Source of the DNA: Parapontixanthobacter sp963736595
GTDB lineage: Bacteria; Pseudomonadota; Alphaproteobacteria; Sphingomonadales; Sphingomonadaceae
NCBI GenBank assembly: GCA_963736595.1
Contig: CAVTPG010000002.1
Coordinates: 434,001-498,000, forward strand
DNA: 64,000 bases
Reading direction: 5' to 3'
The first letter of the stretch is position 1. Each line of letters begins with the position of its first letter. A program made the position numbers and the translations under genes. This document shows, piece by piece, positions 26,034-35,163 of this stretch. The notes beneath the pieces are model-generated. The model worked only from the letters and a program-made list of their open reading frames with translations, did not search any database and was not told the origin of the DNA.

Positions 26034-26806
26034 CTCGGTTCGCTCTGACGCTGGAATTTGACGGCACGCCGTTTCAGGGCTTGCAGCGCCAAGCGCATGG
26101 TCCCAGCGTGCAGCAGGCCGTCGAGGACGCCGCTTTCGCCATCACCGGTGAGCAATGCACGTTGCATAGTGCCGGGCGCACCGATTCCGGCGTCCATGCG
26201 CTCGCCATGCGCAGCCATCTCGACCTTGAAAAAGACATCGCACCATTCCGCTTGATGGAAGCGCTGAACGCGCGCCTACGACCCAATCCGATAGCCGTGA
26301 CTGATTGCGAGGAAGTGCCGGATGACTGGCACGCGCGGTTTTCCTGCATCGGTCGCGCATACCGCTACAATATTATCAACCGCCGTGCGCCGCTGACGGT
26401 GCAGCGGGATCGTGCCTGGCACGTCTCGCAAGAGCTGGACACGGATGCCATGCAGCGCGCCGCACAAATATTGGTCGGGCGGCATGACTTCACCACCTTT
26501 CGCTCGGCCCATTGTCAGGCGAACGACCCGGTCAAGACGCTCGACCGGCTCGATGTCACGCGCGATGGCGACCGGGTGATGATCGCAGCCGAAGCGCGCA
26601 GTTTCCTGCATCATCAGGTCCGCTCGATGGTCGGGTGCCTGATGCTGGTGGGCCTCAGCCGCTGGAGCGAAACCCGCATGGCGCACGCGCTGGCCGCAAA
26701 AGACCGCCACGAACTGGGATACAATGCCCCGCCTCACGGATTGTATTTCGTGCGCGCCGTCTATCCTGATAGCGAACCCACATTCACCAACGGAGAAACC
26801 GAATGA
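26030..26806 (+). CDS. truA: tRNA pseudouridine(38-40) synthase TruA
   Basis: Modifies U38-U40 in the tRNA anticodon arm. 258 residues from a TTG start (TTGACTCGG, reading MTRFALTLEFDGTPF) that overlaps the fmt stop. The catalytic Asp lies in AGRTDSGVHA (near 47-56). The second half has the conserved RSFLHHQVRSMVGCLMLVG. Its stop overlaps the ATG of the following oxidoreductase (ATGA), so the three genes form one unit. Confidence 0.95.
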   Translation: MTRFALTLEFDGTPFQGLQRQAHGPSVQQAVEDAAFAITGEQCTLHSAGRTDSGVHALAMRSHLDLEKDIAPFRLMEALNARLRPNPIAVTDCEEVPDDWHARFSCIGRAYRYNIINRRAPLTVQRDRAWHVSQELDTDAMQRAAQILVGRHDFTTFRSAHCQANDPVKTLDRLDVTRDGDRVMIAAEARSFLHHQVRSMVGCLMLVGLSRWSETRMAHALAAKDRHELGYNAPPHGLYFVRAVYPDSEPTFTNGETE

Positions 26807-27915
26807 CCACTACCGGCAAACAGATTTTTACGACTCTCGACAAGGGCGGCGCGCTGACCGTCGAAGTCGGCACGCAGGATTTTGCCGATCCGACAGGCAA
26901 TCAAGTGCTGGTCAAAATGGAAGCCGCGCCGATCAATCCGTCCGATCTCGCTTTGCTGTTCGGTCCCGCCGATCTGGAAAATGCGGAGTATTCCGATGGC
27001 AAGATTGTCGCGCAAATGCCCGAACCGTTCCTGTCCGGCTCCAAAGGGCGTCACGGTCAGCGGATGCCGGTCGGTAACGAGGGCGCAGGCGAAGTCATCG
27101 CAGCAGGTGACAGCGACATGGCGCAGGCGCTGATCGGCAAGCGCGTGGCGTGTGTCCCCGGCAATGCGTTCTCGCAATATGCGCTGGCCGATGCAACGAT
27201 GTGCCTGCCGCTGGGCGATCATTCGGCAGAGGACGGCGCGAGCGCGTTCGTCAATCCGATGACCGCGCTGGGCTTTGCCGAAACCGCGCGGATGGAAGGG
27301 CAGCAAGCCATCGTCCATTCCGCTGCCGCGTCCAATCTGGGGCAGATGCTCAATCGGATCTGTCAGGAAGACGGGCTGGCGCTGGTCAATATCGTGCGCA
27401 AGCAGGAGCAGGTCGATCTGTTGAAGGGCATCGGCGCCAAGCATATCGTGAATTCGTCGAGCGATGATTACATGAAGCAGCTGCGCGATGCGATCGATGA
27501 AACCGATGCGTTTTTCGGCTTCGATCCGATCGGCGGCGGCAACACGGTCGATACCGTGTTCAAAGCGATGGAGCAGGTCGCTACTCGCAAGATGAGCGAA
27601 TATTCACGTTATGGGTCGGACCAGGCGAAGAAGATGTATATCTACGGACGCCTCGACCTTAATCCGACTGTGTTGACGCCCGCTTATGGCTTTGGCTGGA
27701 CCCTATCAGGCTGGCTGCTGACGCCGTTCCTGCAGAAAGCGGGGATGGAAACGGTGATGCGGATGCGCAAGCGCGTGCTCGACAATCTGACCACGACTTT
27801 TGCCAGTAATTACAAGCAGAAGGTCAATCTCAACGAGATGCTGAAAAAAGATGCGGCGCTGGATTATCGCGCCATGAAAACCGGTGAGAAATATCTGGTC
27901 ACGCCGTGGAGCTAG
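26803..27915 (+). CDS. MDR-family zinc-independent dehydrogenase/quinone oxidoreductase-like
   Basis: A 370-residue medium-chain dehydrogenase. GroES-like start (VLVKMEAAPINPSDLALL), then GNEGAGEV (near 88-95) and a Rossmann region around VHSAAASNLGQMLNRIC. The structural-zinc cysteine cluster of alcohol dehydrogenases is absent, so a quinone-oxidoreductase-like NAD(P)H enzyme is more likely. The C-terminal 100 residues diverge from the standard MDR end. Translation is coupled to truA through ATGA. The substrate is unknown. Confidence 0.85.
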   Translation: MTTTGKQIFTTLDKGGALTVEVGTQDFADPTGNQVLVKMEAAPINPSDLALLFGPADLENAEYSDGKIVAQMPEPFLSGSKGRHGQRMPVGNEGAGEVIAAGDSDMAQALIGKRVACVPGNAFSQYALADATMCLPLGDHSAEDGASAFVNPMTALGFAETARMEGQQAIVHSAAASNLGQMLNRICQEDGLALVNIVRKQEQVDLLKGIGAKHIVNSSSDDYMKQLRDAIDETDAFFGFDPIGGGNTVDTVFKAMEQVATRKMSEYSRYGSDQAKKMYIYGRLDLNPTVLTPAYGFGWTLSGWLLTPFLQKAGMETVMRMRKRVLDNLTTTFASNYKQKVNLNEMLKKDAALDYRAMKTGEKYLVTPWS

Positions 27916-27930
27916 CGGCAAAACGCTGAC

Positions 27931-28926
27931 CTAACGGCGGCTGAATTCTTCCTGTGCGCGAGCGGGGTCGGTGATCCCGTTCGCCAGCAGCAATTGCAGC
28001 AAAATGCGCGCTTTGGCCGGACCCAGCGCCCGTGCCGCGATGAAGCCATTGGCATCGTCTTCCGGTTCGCGATCGACCAGCCCCTCATCGACGCGGCTGG
28101 ACCTTGCTATCAGCACGCCAGCTTTCACCGCTTGCGCCAATCGGTCACGAACCACGCCAGGCGCATTCCCTTCGCCAAAGCCTGCGAGCACCAGCCCCTT
28201 TGTGCTGTCATCCAGTGCGCGGTCCACGTCGCTCACCGGCATCCCGGCATAGGCGTGGAGGATCGGCACGCGCGGCATTTCGGCGAACAGCTTGTATCGT
28301 GCGCCCTCGCCGCTTCCGTCCGAATTAAGCCGCCATGCAGGACCAAACCATTCGAGCGACGTCGGCGTGACATGGCCGATCGGCCCACGTGGAAAGCCGC
28401 GAAACGCATCGACGCCCGCCGTGCGCGCTTTTCTGGCGTCACGCGCGGCAAACACGCGGTCGCTCATCACCAGCACGACGCCCCTGCCCGCAGCCTCCGG
28501 ATCGTTTGCGACCCGCACCGCATTGGCAAAATTGCGCAAACCGTCGCTGCCCACCGCATCGGCTGGCCGCATCGCCCCGACCAGCACCACCGGCTTTGTC
28601 GTCGGCAACGTCTGATCCAGCAGGAACGCGGTTTCCTCCGCCGTATCCGTGCCATGCGTGATGATAATACCGAGGCAATTGCGGTCCGCCATCGCCCGCA
28701 TCACCGCATCATGCAGATCGCGCCACAGCTCGAGGCCGATGTCTTCGCTGCCGATATTGGCAAGCTGCTCACCTTTTAACGTCGCAGGCAGATCGAGCTT
28801 CGCAATCTCCTGCAAAAACTCTGCAATCCCGATTTGCCCCGGTCGATAATCGCGGCGCGTGGCCGACCCGGCGACCCCGGCAATCGTGCCGCCGGTCGCC
28901 AGGACAAGGATGTGAGATTGGCTCAT
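27931..28926 (-). CDS. L-asparaginase
   Basis: Hydrolyses asparagine to aspartate and ammonia. 331 residues. The first active-site threonine is in ATGGTIAGV (residues 10-18), and the second motif is IIITHGTDTAEETAF. A third VLVGAMRPADAVGSDG motif is also family-typical. No signal peptide is seen, so a cytosolic form is likely. It is a single gene, convergent with the MDR gene with a 15-base gap. Confidence 0.92.
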   Translation of the reverse strand: MSQSHILVLATGGTIAGVAGSATRRDYRPGQIGIAEFLQEIAKLDLPATLKGEQLANIGSEDIGLELWRDLHDAVMRAMADRNCLGIIITHGTDTAEETAFLLDQTLPTTKPVVLVGAMRPADAVGSDGLRNFANAVRVANDPEAAGRGVVLVMSDRVFAARDARKARTAGVDAFRGFPRGPIGHVTPTSLEWFGPAWRLNSDGSGEGARYKLFAEMPRVPILHAYAGMPVSDVDRALDDSTKGLVLAGFGEGNAPGVVRDRLAQAVKAGVLIARSSRVDEGLVDREPEDDANGFIAARALGPAKARILLQLLLANGITDPARAQEEFSRR

Positions 28927-29045
28927 CCCCGCCGCTCTATCGCTGGACGCGCATTTCGCAATTGATTTTATGTGCGGGCACGCTAGAAGCGCGACTTCTT
29001 ATCCGGATTCGGGATCGCCAGTCGATCTAGCGTCAATGCGGATCA

Positions 29046-29121
29046 GGGCGATTAGCTCAGTTGGTAGAGCATCTCGTTTACACCGAGAGGGTCGGCAGTT
29101 CGAGCCTGTCATCGCCCACCA
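29046..29121 (+). tRNA. tRNA-Val (anticodon TAC)
   Basis: 76 nt including encoded CCA. The acceptor stem GGGCGAT/ATCGCCC, D arm GCTC/GAGC, anticodon stem TCTCG/CGAGA with loop TTTACAC, and T arm GGCAG-TTCGAGC-CTGTC all pair. Anticodon 34-36 is TAC, reading GUA. Confidence 0.97.
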
Positions 29122-29139
29122 TTTTCTTATAGTTTTCCG

Positions 29140-29550
29140 CTACTTATCGCGGATCGGGCGGTTGTCGCATGGCGGTGCCGGACCATCGATAGACCGGCGC
29201 GTCAGCCGCCGCGCCAGATCGGGAGCGATCGCCTCCACCGCATCGCAGCGATCATCGGCTTCGATCACTTCGGCAATATCCTCGATTGCATCTTCGCTTT
29301 GTTGCAGCGCCTTGGCTGCTGCCGGTTTGCCGACCCGCTCCATCTCTGCCTGCGCCAATTCCAGCATTCGTTTCACCAGACGCAATTCCTCGCCCAGTCG
29401 CAGGCTCAACACATCATCGGTTTTCTCGATTGCAGGCTGCGCAGCAAATGTCTCCTGCATCGCGGTGAAGTGCTGAACGGCCAGCCCTTCCAGCTCTTCT
29501 TCGGATAAGGCGCGACCGCCAGAAATGGCTTTACCATGTAAATACGTCAT
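29140..29550 (-). CDS. Hypothetical helical protein
   Basis: A 136-residue soluble protein, highly charged and predicted helical (EEELEGLAVQHF..., EELRLVKRMLELAQAEMERV). It ends in a basic, Pro-rich tail. I recognise no family. The start is the ATG at 29550. It lies just after tRNA-Val on the opposite strand and 46 bases downstream of tlpA, with which it may be co-transcribed. The strong helical amphipathic pattern and codon use support a real gene. Confidence 0.6.
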   Translation of the reverse strand: MTYLHGKAISGGRALSEEELEGLAVQHFTAMQETFAAQPAIEKTDDVLSLRLGEELRLVKRMLELAQAEMERVGKPAAAKALQQSEDAIEDIAEVIEADDRCDAVEAIAPDLARRLTRRSIDGPAPPCDNRPIRDK

Positions 29551-29596
29551 GCGGGCGCTCTAAAACGCGCATCTTAAAATAGCGCAAACACGTGGC

Positions 29597-30181
29597 TCAG
29601 GATTTGCCCATAGCCTCGTCGATCCGGGTTTTGGCGGCATCGCTGGTCCAGTCATAACCGCCGGTCACGCGCCACACTTCGCGGCCGCTCGCATCGTACA
29701 GCACAGTCACTGGCAAGCCGCCATTGCCCAAGGCTTGCCCGAACTCCGCATCGGGATCGAGCCACGACGGCAAATTATCAAAGCTATTTTGCGCAAAGAA
29801 AGGGGCCACCACTTCGGTCCCGCGCGCATCCTGACTGATCGTCACAACGCGCATACGGCCTGCATAATCCTGCGCCAGCTCATCCAGCATCGGCATTTCG
29901 ACCACGCATGGCGCGCACCAAGTCGCCCACAAATTCACCAGCACCGGCTGGCCCTGCAACGCGCCGGTATTGAGTTCCTTGCCCGCCGGATCAGTGAGTA
30001 CAATCGCTGGCATCAAAGACCCGGCTTGGCTGGTATCGAATTCGCCGGATAGCACCGCGTCGCTGCCGGAAAGCGTGGCTTCCGGTTGCGCGCTATCCTC
30101 CGCGCCCCTATCGCAACCCGCAATCAACGCCGCCAGCGATAGGGCAAGACATTTGACAAATGAACGGGACAAAACGGGCAC
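29597..30181 (-). CDS. TlpA-family thioredoxin-like lipoprotein
   Basis: A 194-residue periplasmic disulfide reductase-type protein. The lipoprotein signal is VLSRSFVKCLALSLAALIAGC, cut at the cysteine of AGC. The redox motif is WCAPC in NLWATWCAPCVVEMP, typical of TlpA/ResA/CcmG. I choose the GTG at 30181, which has GGAGG five bases upstream; the long frame above it overlaps argH antisense and is not conserved. Its start is back-to-back with argH. A role in cytochrome c maturation or general thiol reduction is inferred. Confidence 0.9.
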   Translation of the reverse strand: MPVLSRSFVKCLALSLAALIAGCDRGAEDSAQPEATLSGSDAVLSGEFDTSQAGSLMPAIVLTDPAGKELNTGALQGQPVLVNLWATWCAPCVVEMPMLDELAQDYAGRMRVVTISQDARGTEVVAPFFAQNSFDNLPSWLDPDAEFGQALGNGGLPVTVLYDASGREVWRVTGGYDWTSDAAKTRIDEAMGKS

Positions 30182-31575
30182 CAAGGCCTCCAATGCAATG
30201 TGGGGCGGACGCTTTGCCGACGGGCCAAGCGCGATCATGCGCGAGATAAACGCCTCCATCCCCTTCGACAAGGCTTTGTGGCGGCAGGACATCGCCGCAT
30301 CCAAAGCCCATGTCGCGATGCTGGGCGCGCAAGGGATTGTCTCCGGCGAAGATGCGCAGGCGATCAGCGACGGGTTGGATGCCGTGGCGGCTGAATATGA
30401 GCGCGATGGCGTGCCCGAAGACTGGGATCTGGAAGACATTCACATGACGGTCGAGGCGCGCCTGACCGAGTTGATCGGCCCGGTTGCCGGGCGTCTGCAC
30501 ACCGCGCGCAGCCGCAACGATCAAGTGGCGACGGACTTCAAACTGTGGGTACGCGATGCGATGGAGCGGGCCGATGATGCGCTGATGCAATTGCAACGGG
30601 CGCTGGTCACGCGCGCACAGGAACACGCGGCGACGATCATGCCGGGCTTTACGCATTTGCAGACCGCACAACCCGTGACTTTGGGGCATCATCTGATGGC
30701 CTATTACGAGATGATCCGGCGCGACCGATCCCGCTTTTCCGCCGCGCGCAAGCGGTTGAACGAATGCCCATTGGGCAGTGCGGCGCTGGCCGGGACAGGC
30801 TTTCCTATCGACCGGGAAGCAACGGCACAGGCATTGGGCTTTGCCGCCCCCACTCGCAACAGTCTGGACGCCGTATCGGATCGCGATTTCGCGCTGGATT
30901 ATCTGATGGCGGCAAGCCAGTGCGCGCTGCATCTCTCGCGGCTGGCCGAGGAGATGATTATCTGGGCCAGCCAGCCCTTCGGATTTATGCGGATGCCCGA
31001 TGCCCTATCGACTGGCAGCTCGATCATGCCGCAAAAGAAGAATCCAGACGCTGCCGAATTGGTGCGCGGCCATGCAGGGCGGATCATCGGCAGTGCGACG
31101 GCGTTGATGGTGACGATGAAAGGCCTGCCGCTGGCCTATTCCAAAGATATGCAGGACGACAAGCCGCCAGTATTTGATGCTGCCGGACTGCTCGATTTGT
31201 CGATTGCCGCGATGACCGGAATGGTCGCGATGAGCACGTTCAATACGGAGCGGATGCGGCAAGCTGCTGAGCTGGGCTTATGCCACCGCGACCGACCTCG
31301 CCGACTGGCTGGTGCGCGAAGCCGACATTCCCTTTCGAGAGGCGCATCACATTACCGGCGCGGCGGTCAAACTGGCGGAGGCAAATGGCGTTGCGCTGGA
31401 TGCGCTGTCACTGGCAGAATTGCAGGACATCGACAGCCGGATCGACGAGCGCGTGTTCGATGCGCTGTCAGTCGATGCATCGGCAAATTCGCGCAGCTCC
31501 TATGGCGGGACGGCGCCCGATCAGGTACGTCAGCGCGTGAGGCAAGCCGCGGCAGAGTTGGAAATGGATTTATGA
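30153..31575 (+). CDS. argH: Argininosuccinate lyase, frame-disrupted near the C-terminus
   Basis: Final step of arginine synthesis, splitting argininosuccinate to arginine and fumarate. The core (MWGGRF... , GSSIMPQKKNPDAAELVRG near residue 280) is intact. After TERMRQAAELG at about 31278 the frame slips: the continuation YATATDLADWLVRE to AAAELEMDL is in the next frame and ends at 31575. Removing one T from GGCTTATG restores it. A TTG at 30153 with AGGG upstream gives the start MTNERDKT; ATG 30198 (MWGGRF) is the alternative. If TTG is right, the 5' end overlaps the divergent tlpA gene by 29 bases. The stop overlaps the ATG of the next gene (ATGA). Confidence 0.92.
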
Positions 31576-31832
31576 CACGCGCAAATGTGATCAAGTCTGT
31601 TGTGATCGGCGCAGCGCTGTGCGCGACTGGCCTCTCAGGCTGCGCAAGAAAAACGCCACTGCAGCCGGAGCCGGGCCAAGCCCTGCCCCCGCCGCAATAT
31701 GGATCGACGGTAGAAAGCACCTCGCAGGAATTGCTCGAACTCGAACCACAGGCAGCACCCGAACGCAGCACCGAATTGAGGCGTCGATCCGAAGAGCGCG
31801 AGGACGATCCTTTCGATATACCACCGGAATGA
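31572..31832 (+). CDS. Small lipoprotein between argH and lysA
   Basis: An 86-residue lipoprotein: signal ANVIKSVVIGAALCATGLSGC with lipobox LSGC, then CARKTPLQPEPGQALPPP, a Pro-rich tail and an acidic, charged end. The size, lipobox and position between argH and lysA fit the LptM/YifL-type lipoproteins of proteobacteria. Start ATG 31572 overlaps the argH stop. The LPS-transport role of LptM is known in other species; here it is inferred. Confidence 0.78.
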   Translation: MTRANVIKSVVIGAALCATGLSGCARKTPLQPEPGQALPPPQYGSTVESTSQELLELEPQAAPERSTELRRRSEEREDDPFDIPPE

Positions 31833-31972
31833 TGTGGGCGTGTAATCGAAGCGGCGGTTTTGCGAGGCTTCCGCGACGCTTGGGTACCGCTCGACATCAT
31901 TAAGGGGTGGTTGTGGACGCTTAAGTAACGCTTGCTCGACAGGCCGGTTTTGAGCGTGAAAAGGGAGCGGCA

Positions 31973-33238
31973 ATGGATCATTTTCAATTGAAAAACGGGC
32001 ATTTGCACGCCGAAAATGTGGCTTTGTCGCAGATCGCGGACAAGGTGGGCACGCCGGTCTATGTCTATTCGCAAGCGACGCTGGAACGTCATGCCAAAGT
32101 GTTTCGCGATGCACTGCAAGGTGCTGGAAACACTGGTAAACCTTTGCTGGCCTTTGCAGTAAAAGCCAACCCGAATTTGGCTGTTTTGCGGGTGCTGGCC
32201 AAGCAGGGATATGGGGCCGATGTCGTCTCTGTCGGGGAGCTGCGGCGCGCGCTTGCGGCAGGCGTCGAGCCGCAGAAAATCGTGTTTTCCGGGGTGGGCA
32301 AGACTGCCGCTGAAATGCGTGTGGCACTGGCGGAGAACATTGGGCAATTCAATCTGGAATCCGAAGAGGAAGCCGAAGAACTATCTGAAATTGCTGTCGA
32401 ATTAGGCTGTGTTCCGCATTGTGCCTTGCGGGTAAATCCTGACGTCGATGCCGGAACACATGACAAGATTTCGACCGGTAAAGCGGATAACAAATTCGGT
32501 GTGCCAATCAGCGAAGCCGCTGCGCTTTACACGCGTATTAGCAGCCTTCCCGGCCTGCATATGCGCGGTCTGGCGGTGCATATCGGCAGCCAGCTTTCCG
32601 ACCTTACTCCGCTCGAAACGGCCTTTGTAAAGCTTGGTAACCTAATGTTTTCATTACGCGATTCTGGACAAAGCGTAACTCACATCGATCTTGGCGGCGG
32701 CCTCGGTGTACCATACAAAACAGATGAAATTTTGCCCAGCCCAGCCGATTATGGCGCAATGGTTAAGCGCGTCACGCAAAACTGGGATGTTGCACTTACC
32801 TTCGAACCGGGCCGTGTAATTGCCGGAAATGCTGGAGTTTTGCTAACCCGTGTGGTGCGCGTCAAACGCGGCCTGGTGCATCCCTTTGTCGTAGTCGATG
32901 CGGCCATGAACGATCTTGCCCGCCCCGCGATGTATGGCGCATACCATGACTTCGCCGCAGTCGAGCCAAGCGGTGCGCAAATGACCGCGAACATTGTCGG
33001 TCCGATCTGCGAAACGGGCGATACGTTTGCGACGGGGCGCGTTTGCGACGAAGTAAAGCACGGCGACCTCGCTGTTTTTCGCACTGCAGGCGCTTATGGT
33101 GCGACTATGGCTTCGAGCTACAATTCGCGCGGTTTTGTTGCCGAAGTGCTGGTCGATGGCGACCGCTTTGCTGTCGTTGCAGATCGTATCCCGGCGGATA
33201 GCATCATGAGCGCAGAACGCGTGCCGGATTGGCTGTAA
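31973..33238 (+). CDS. lysA: Diaminopimelate decarboxylase
   Basis: Last step of lysine synthesis: meso-DAP to lysine and CO2. 421 residues. PLP lysine is Lys64 in FAVKANPNLAVL; HIGSQ, DLGGGLGVPY and the CETGD catalytic-cysteine motif (GPICETGDTF) are all present. ATG 31973 has AGGGAGCGG upstream. It is 140 bases after the lipoprotein gene and 12 bases before the next gene. Bases at wobble positions are more A/T-rich than in neighbouring genes. Confidence 0.96.
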   Translation: MDHFQLKNGHLHAENVALSQIADKVGTPVYVYSQATLERHAKVFRDALQGAGNTGKPLLAFAVKANPNLAVLRVLAKQGYGADVVSVGELRRALAAGVEPQKIVFSGVGKTAAEMRVALAENIGQFNLESEEEAEELSEIAVELGCVPHCALRVNPDVDAGTHDKISTGKADNKFGVPISEAAALYTRISSLPGLHMRGLAVHIGSQLSDLTPLETAFVKLGNLMFSLRDSGQSVTHIDLGGGLGVPYKTDEILPSPADYGAMVKRVTQNWDVALTFEPGRVIAGNAGVLLTRVVRVKRGLVHPFVVVDAAMNDLARPAMYGAYHDFAAVEPSGAQMTANIVGPICETGDTFATGRVCDEVKHGDLAVFRTAGAYGATMASSYNSRGFVAEVLVDGDRFAVVADRIPADSIMSAERVPDWL

Positions 33239-33250
33239 GGCAATGAAAAG

Positions 33251-34039
33251 TTGATCAAATCGCTGCCGCTATTTCACCGTATCGACGGAAAACCCGTGGT
33301 GGTAATCGGGACGGGCGAGATGGGTGAAGCCAAAGCGCGGCTGGTCACGCGTGCCGGCGGCATCCCGGTCAGCGAAGCCGAAGCGCATCAGGCCGATATG
33401 GCTTTCATCGCGATTGAAAACGACAGACAAGCAGAGAAAATCGCGTTGCGTCTGAAGCGGCTCGGCTTGCTCGTGAATGTCGCCGACCGGCCAGAATTGT
33501 GCGACTTTACAACGCCCAGTATCCTTGATCGCGATCCGGTGCTGATTGCTGTCGGGACCGGCGGCGCATCGGCGGGATTGGCCAAACACATCAGATTGCG
33601 GCTTGAGCAAATCCTGCCGCAAAGCCTTGGCAAATTGGCTACAAATCTATCGCAAGCGCGCGATGCCATGCGTGCTAAGTTCCCATCTGCCGATCAGCGT
33701 CGCGGTGCCGTGGATCAGGCGCTGAGCGAAGGCGGAATTTGCGACCCGCTCGACCCCGCCTCGGCGGATCACGTCGAGCATTGGCTTGCATCGGAAGATC
33801 AGGTTCAGAAGGCGGAAACACATACAATTGAGCTACGCAGCGACGATCCTGATGATCTGACCCTGCGGGAAGCGCGATGGTTAGGGCAGGCTGACATTGT
33901 GTGGCACGACTCCGCAGTTCCGGCGGCCATCCTCGACCGTTCACGTGCCGACGCATCCCGGCGTTTGCTTACCGATGAACTTACGCCGCAAATCGCAAAT
34001 GGCCTTGGCGTGATCCTTCATTCTGCCGCACCCAATTGA
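33251..34039 (+). CDS. Siroheme-synthase N-domain protein (precorrin-2 dehydrogenase-like) with a stub of a SUMT domain
   Basis: A 262-residue protein. Residues 1-150 match the CysG-A/Met8 fold: PVVVIGTGEMGEAKARLVTRAG is an NAD-binding motif, followed by DRDPVLIAVGTGGASAGLAKHIR, the family GTGG-ASPxLA site. So precorrin-2 oxidation to sirohydrochlorin, and possibly ferrochelation, is likely. The last 75 residues (DDPDDLTLREARWLGQADIV) look like only the first strand and helix of a uroporphyrinogen methyltransferase, then stop. TTG is the start; ATGAAAAG upstream is out of frame. A full SUMT is encoded separately at 56.9 kb. The domain stub may be vestigial or serve in dimerisation. Confidence 0.8.
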   Translation: MIKSLPLFHRIDGKPVVVIGTGEMGEAKARLVTRAGGIPVSEAEAHQADMAFIAIENDRQAEKIALRLKRLGLLVNVADRPELCDFTTPSILDRDPVLIAVGTGGASAGLAKHIRLRLEQILPQSLGKLATNLSQARDAMRAKFPSADQRRGAVDQALSEGGICDPLDPASADHVEHWLASEDQVQKAETHTIELRSDDPDDLTLREARWLGQADIVWHDSAVPAAILDRSRADASRRLLTDELTPQIANGLGVILHSAAPN

Positions 34040-34046
34040 GGGCAAA

Positions 34047-34583
34047 CTAAGCAGCCAGAGCCGGGCGTTCCGAAATCGCGTCGAAATAACGCGCAATGGC
34101 TTCGCGGCTGCGCGCGGTTAGCGATACGAACGCGCGGCGCTTGTCGATATCGTCTTGCACCCGTTCCAATAATCCTTGCCCGACCATCTGATTGATCCAG
34201 CGCAGAGCGGTGGTGTTCGGCACACCCGACGCAATGCACAGGGATGTGACAGAAACGCGATGGTTTTCCGCATGAGCCGCAGCCAGATCGAGCAGCATAT
34301 CCCACGCCGGATCGGCAAACATTTCGGCACCGAAAATCTCCGAGCGGCGCTGACGCTGACGGATGATTTTACGCACCAGTTCGGGATCGGGAAGTGCCGG
34401 TTTTGCAATGCGCATCGCTGGCGCGCCAGGAGCTTGGCAAGGACGCGCGGACACTTGCTCCGCATCGATACCGGCAACATTGTCCAAGGCTCCGCCTTGC
34501 GACAAGGCATCAATATTATGCGCCAGTTCCGCCATTTTCTGGCTGAGCTGCGCCAATGTTACGGGATCTGCCTCAGTCATCAT
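34047..34583 (-). CDS. MarR-like winged-helix transcriptional regulator
   Basis: A 178-residue regulator. The C-terminal 100 residues form a winged helix: HRVSVTSLCIASGVPNTTALRWINQM (recognition helix) followed by GLLERVQDDIDKRRAFVSLT (wing), as in MarR/EmrR-type proteins. The N-terminal 70 residues are unrecognised and begin MMTEADPVTLAQLSQKMAEL, an amphipathic helix. Start ATG 34583, with GGGAGCAG upstream. The start overlaps the stop of the upstream unknown gene by 4 bases, so they probably act together. The ligand and targets are unknown. Confidence 0.8.
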   Translation of the reverse strand: MMTEADPVTLAQLSQKMAELAHNIDALSQGGALDNVAGIDAEQVSARPCQAPGAPAMRIAKPALPDPELVRKIIRQRQRRSEIFGAEMFADPAWDMLLDLAAAHAENHRVSVTSLCIASGVPNTTALRWINQMVGQGLLERVQDDIDKRRAFVSLTARSREAIARYFDAISERPALAA

Positions 34584-35050
34584 CTGCTCCCCATTTCGCC
34601 AAGACTTGCGCGGATTTGACCGAGTAAAAACATCCACTCCCACCGCGTCGGCACGGGCATGACTTGCGCCGTGCTGCGCTTGAAACAACTGCCAATCCGG
34701 TGCGGGCACCCGCCTTTTGTCGTGAGATAAATATGCGTGATTTGCGGATCGACTGTGCGATCGACGAATTCGATGATGGCGCGCGCCGCGTCGTCGAGCT
34801 CTTCGATGCGCACGATAAGTAGTTCGGCCCACTTCATGATGCGCTCATTGGCAGAAGCGGCAGCCAGATCGACGAGCGAAAATTCGTCCATGACGCGCAA
34901 GCCGGATCGCTTGCAGTCGATGACCAGGCGCTTGCGATAATGTGGGCATTCAGCGCCGATCGCAATCGTGCCATGAACCAGAACATTCGGGATTACGAAC
35001 GATGCCCGCCGCTGCTGCGTCTCTGCTGTAAAGTCTTGGTTTGTTCTCAT
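34580..35050 (-). CDS. Hypothetical protein coupled to the MarR-like regulator
   Basis: A 156-residue soluble protein, starting at ATG 35050 (MRTNQDFTAETQQRR); an ATG at 35128 would add 26 residues. Six cysteines lie in AECPHYRK, VIDCKRSG, GGCPHRIG and GSCFKRST. The central part is a balanced alpha/beta sequence with IVRIEELDDAARAIIEFVDRTVDP. I recognise no domain. Overlap with the downstream regulator suggests a two-gene module. It might be a sensor or enzyme regulated by, or regulating, that protein. A 364-base AT-richer region lies upstream. Confidence 0.6.
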   Translation of the reverse strand: MRTNQDFTAETQQRRASFVIPNVLVHGTIAIGAECPHYRKRLVIDCKRSGLRVMDEFSLVDLAAASANERIMKWAELLIVRIEELDDAARAIIEFVDRTVDPQITHIYLTTKGGCPHRIGSCFKRSTAQVMPVPTRWEWMFLLGQIRASLGEMGSR

Positions 35051-35163
35051 GTGAACGGAAGTAGAACAAACCGGATTTCGGTCAAGAACAAACGCAGTCT
35101 CTAAGCAAGCTCGTATTAACCAGTTCAATTAGGCATAAAGTATTTCTCGCAGCCTCTATTAGT

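Noticed and set aside
29046..29121. tRNA-Val as an integration site
   Set aside because: No copy of its 3' end and no integrase within the window.
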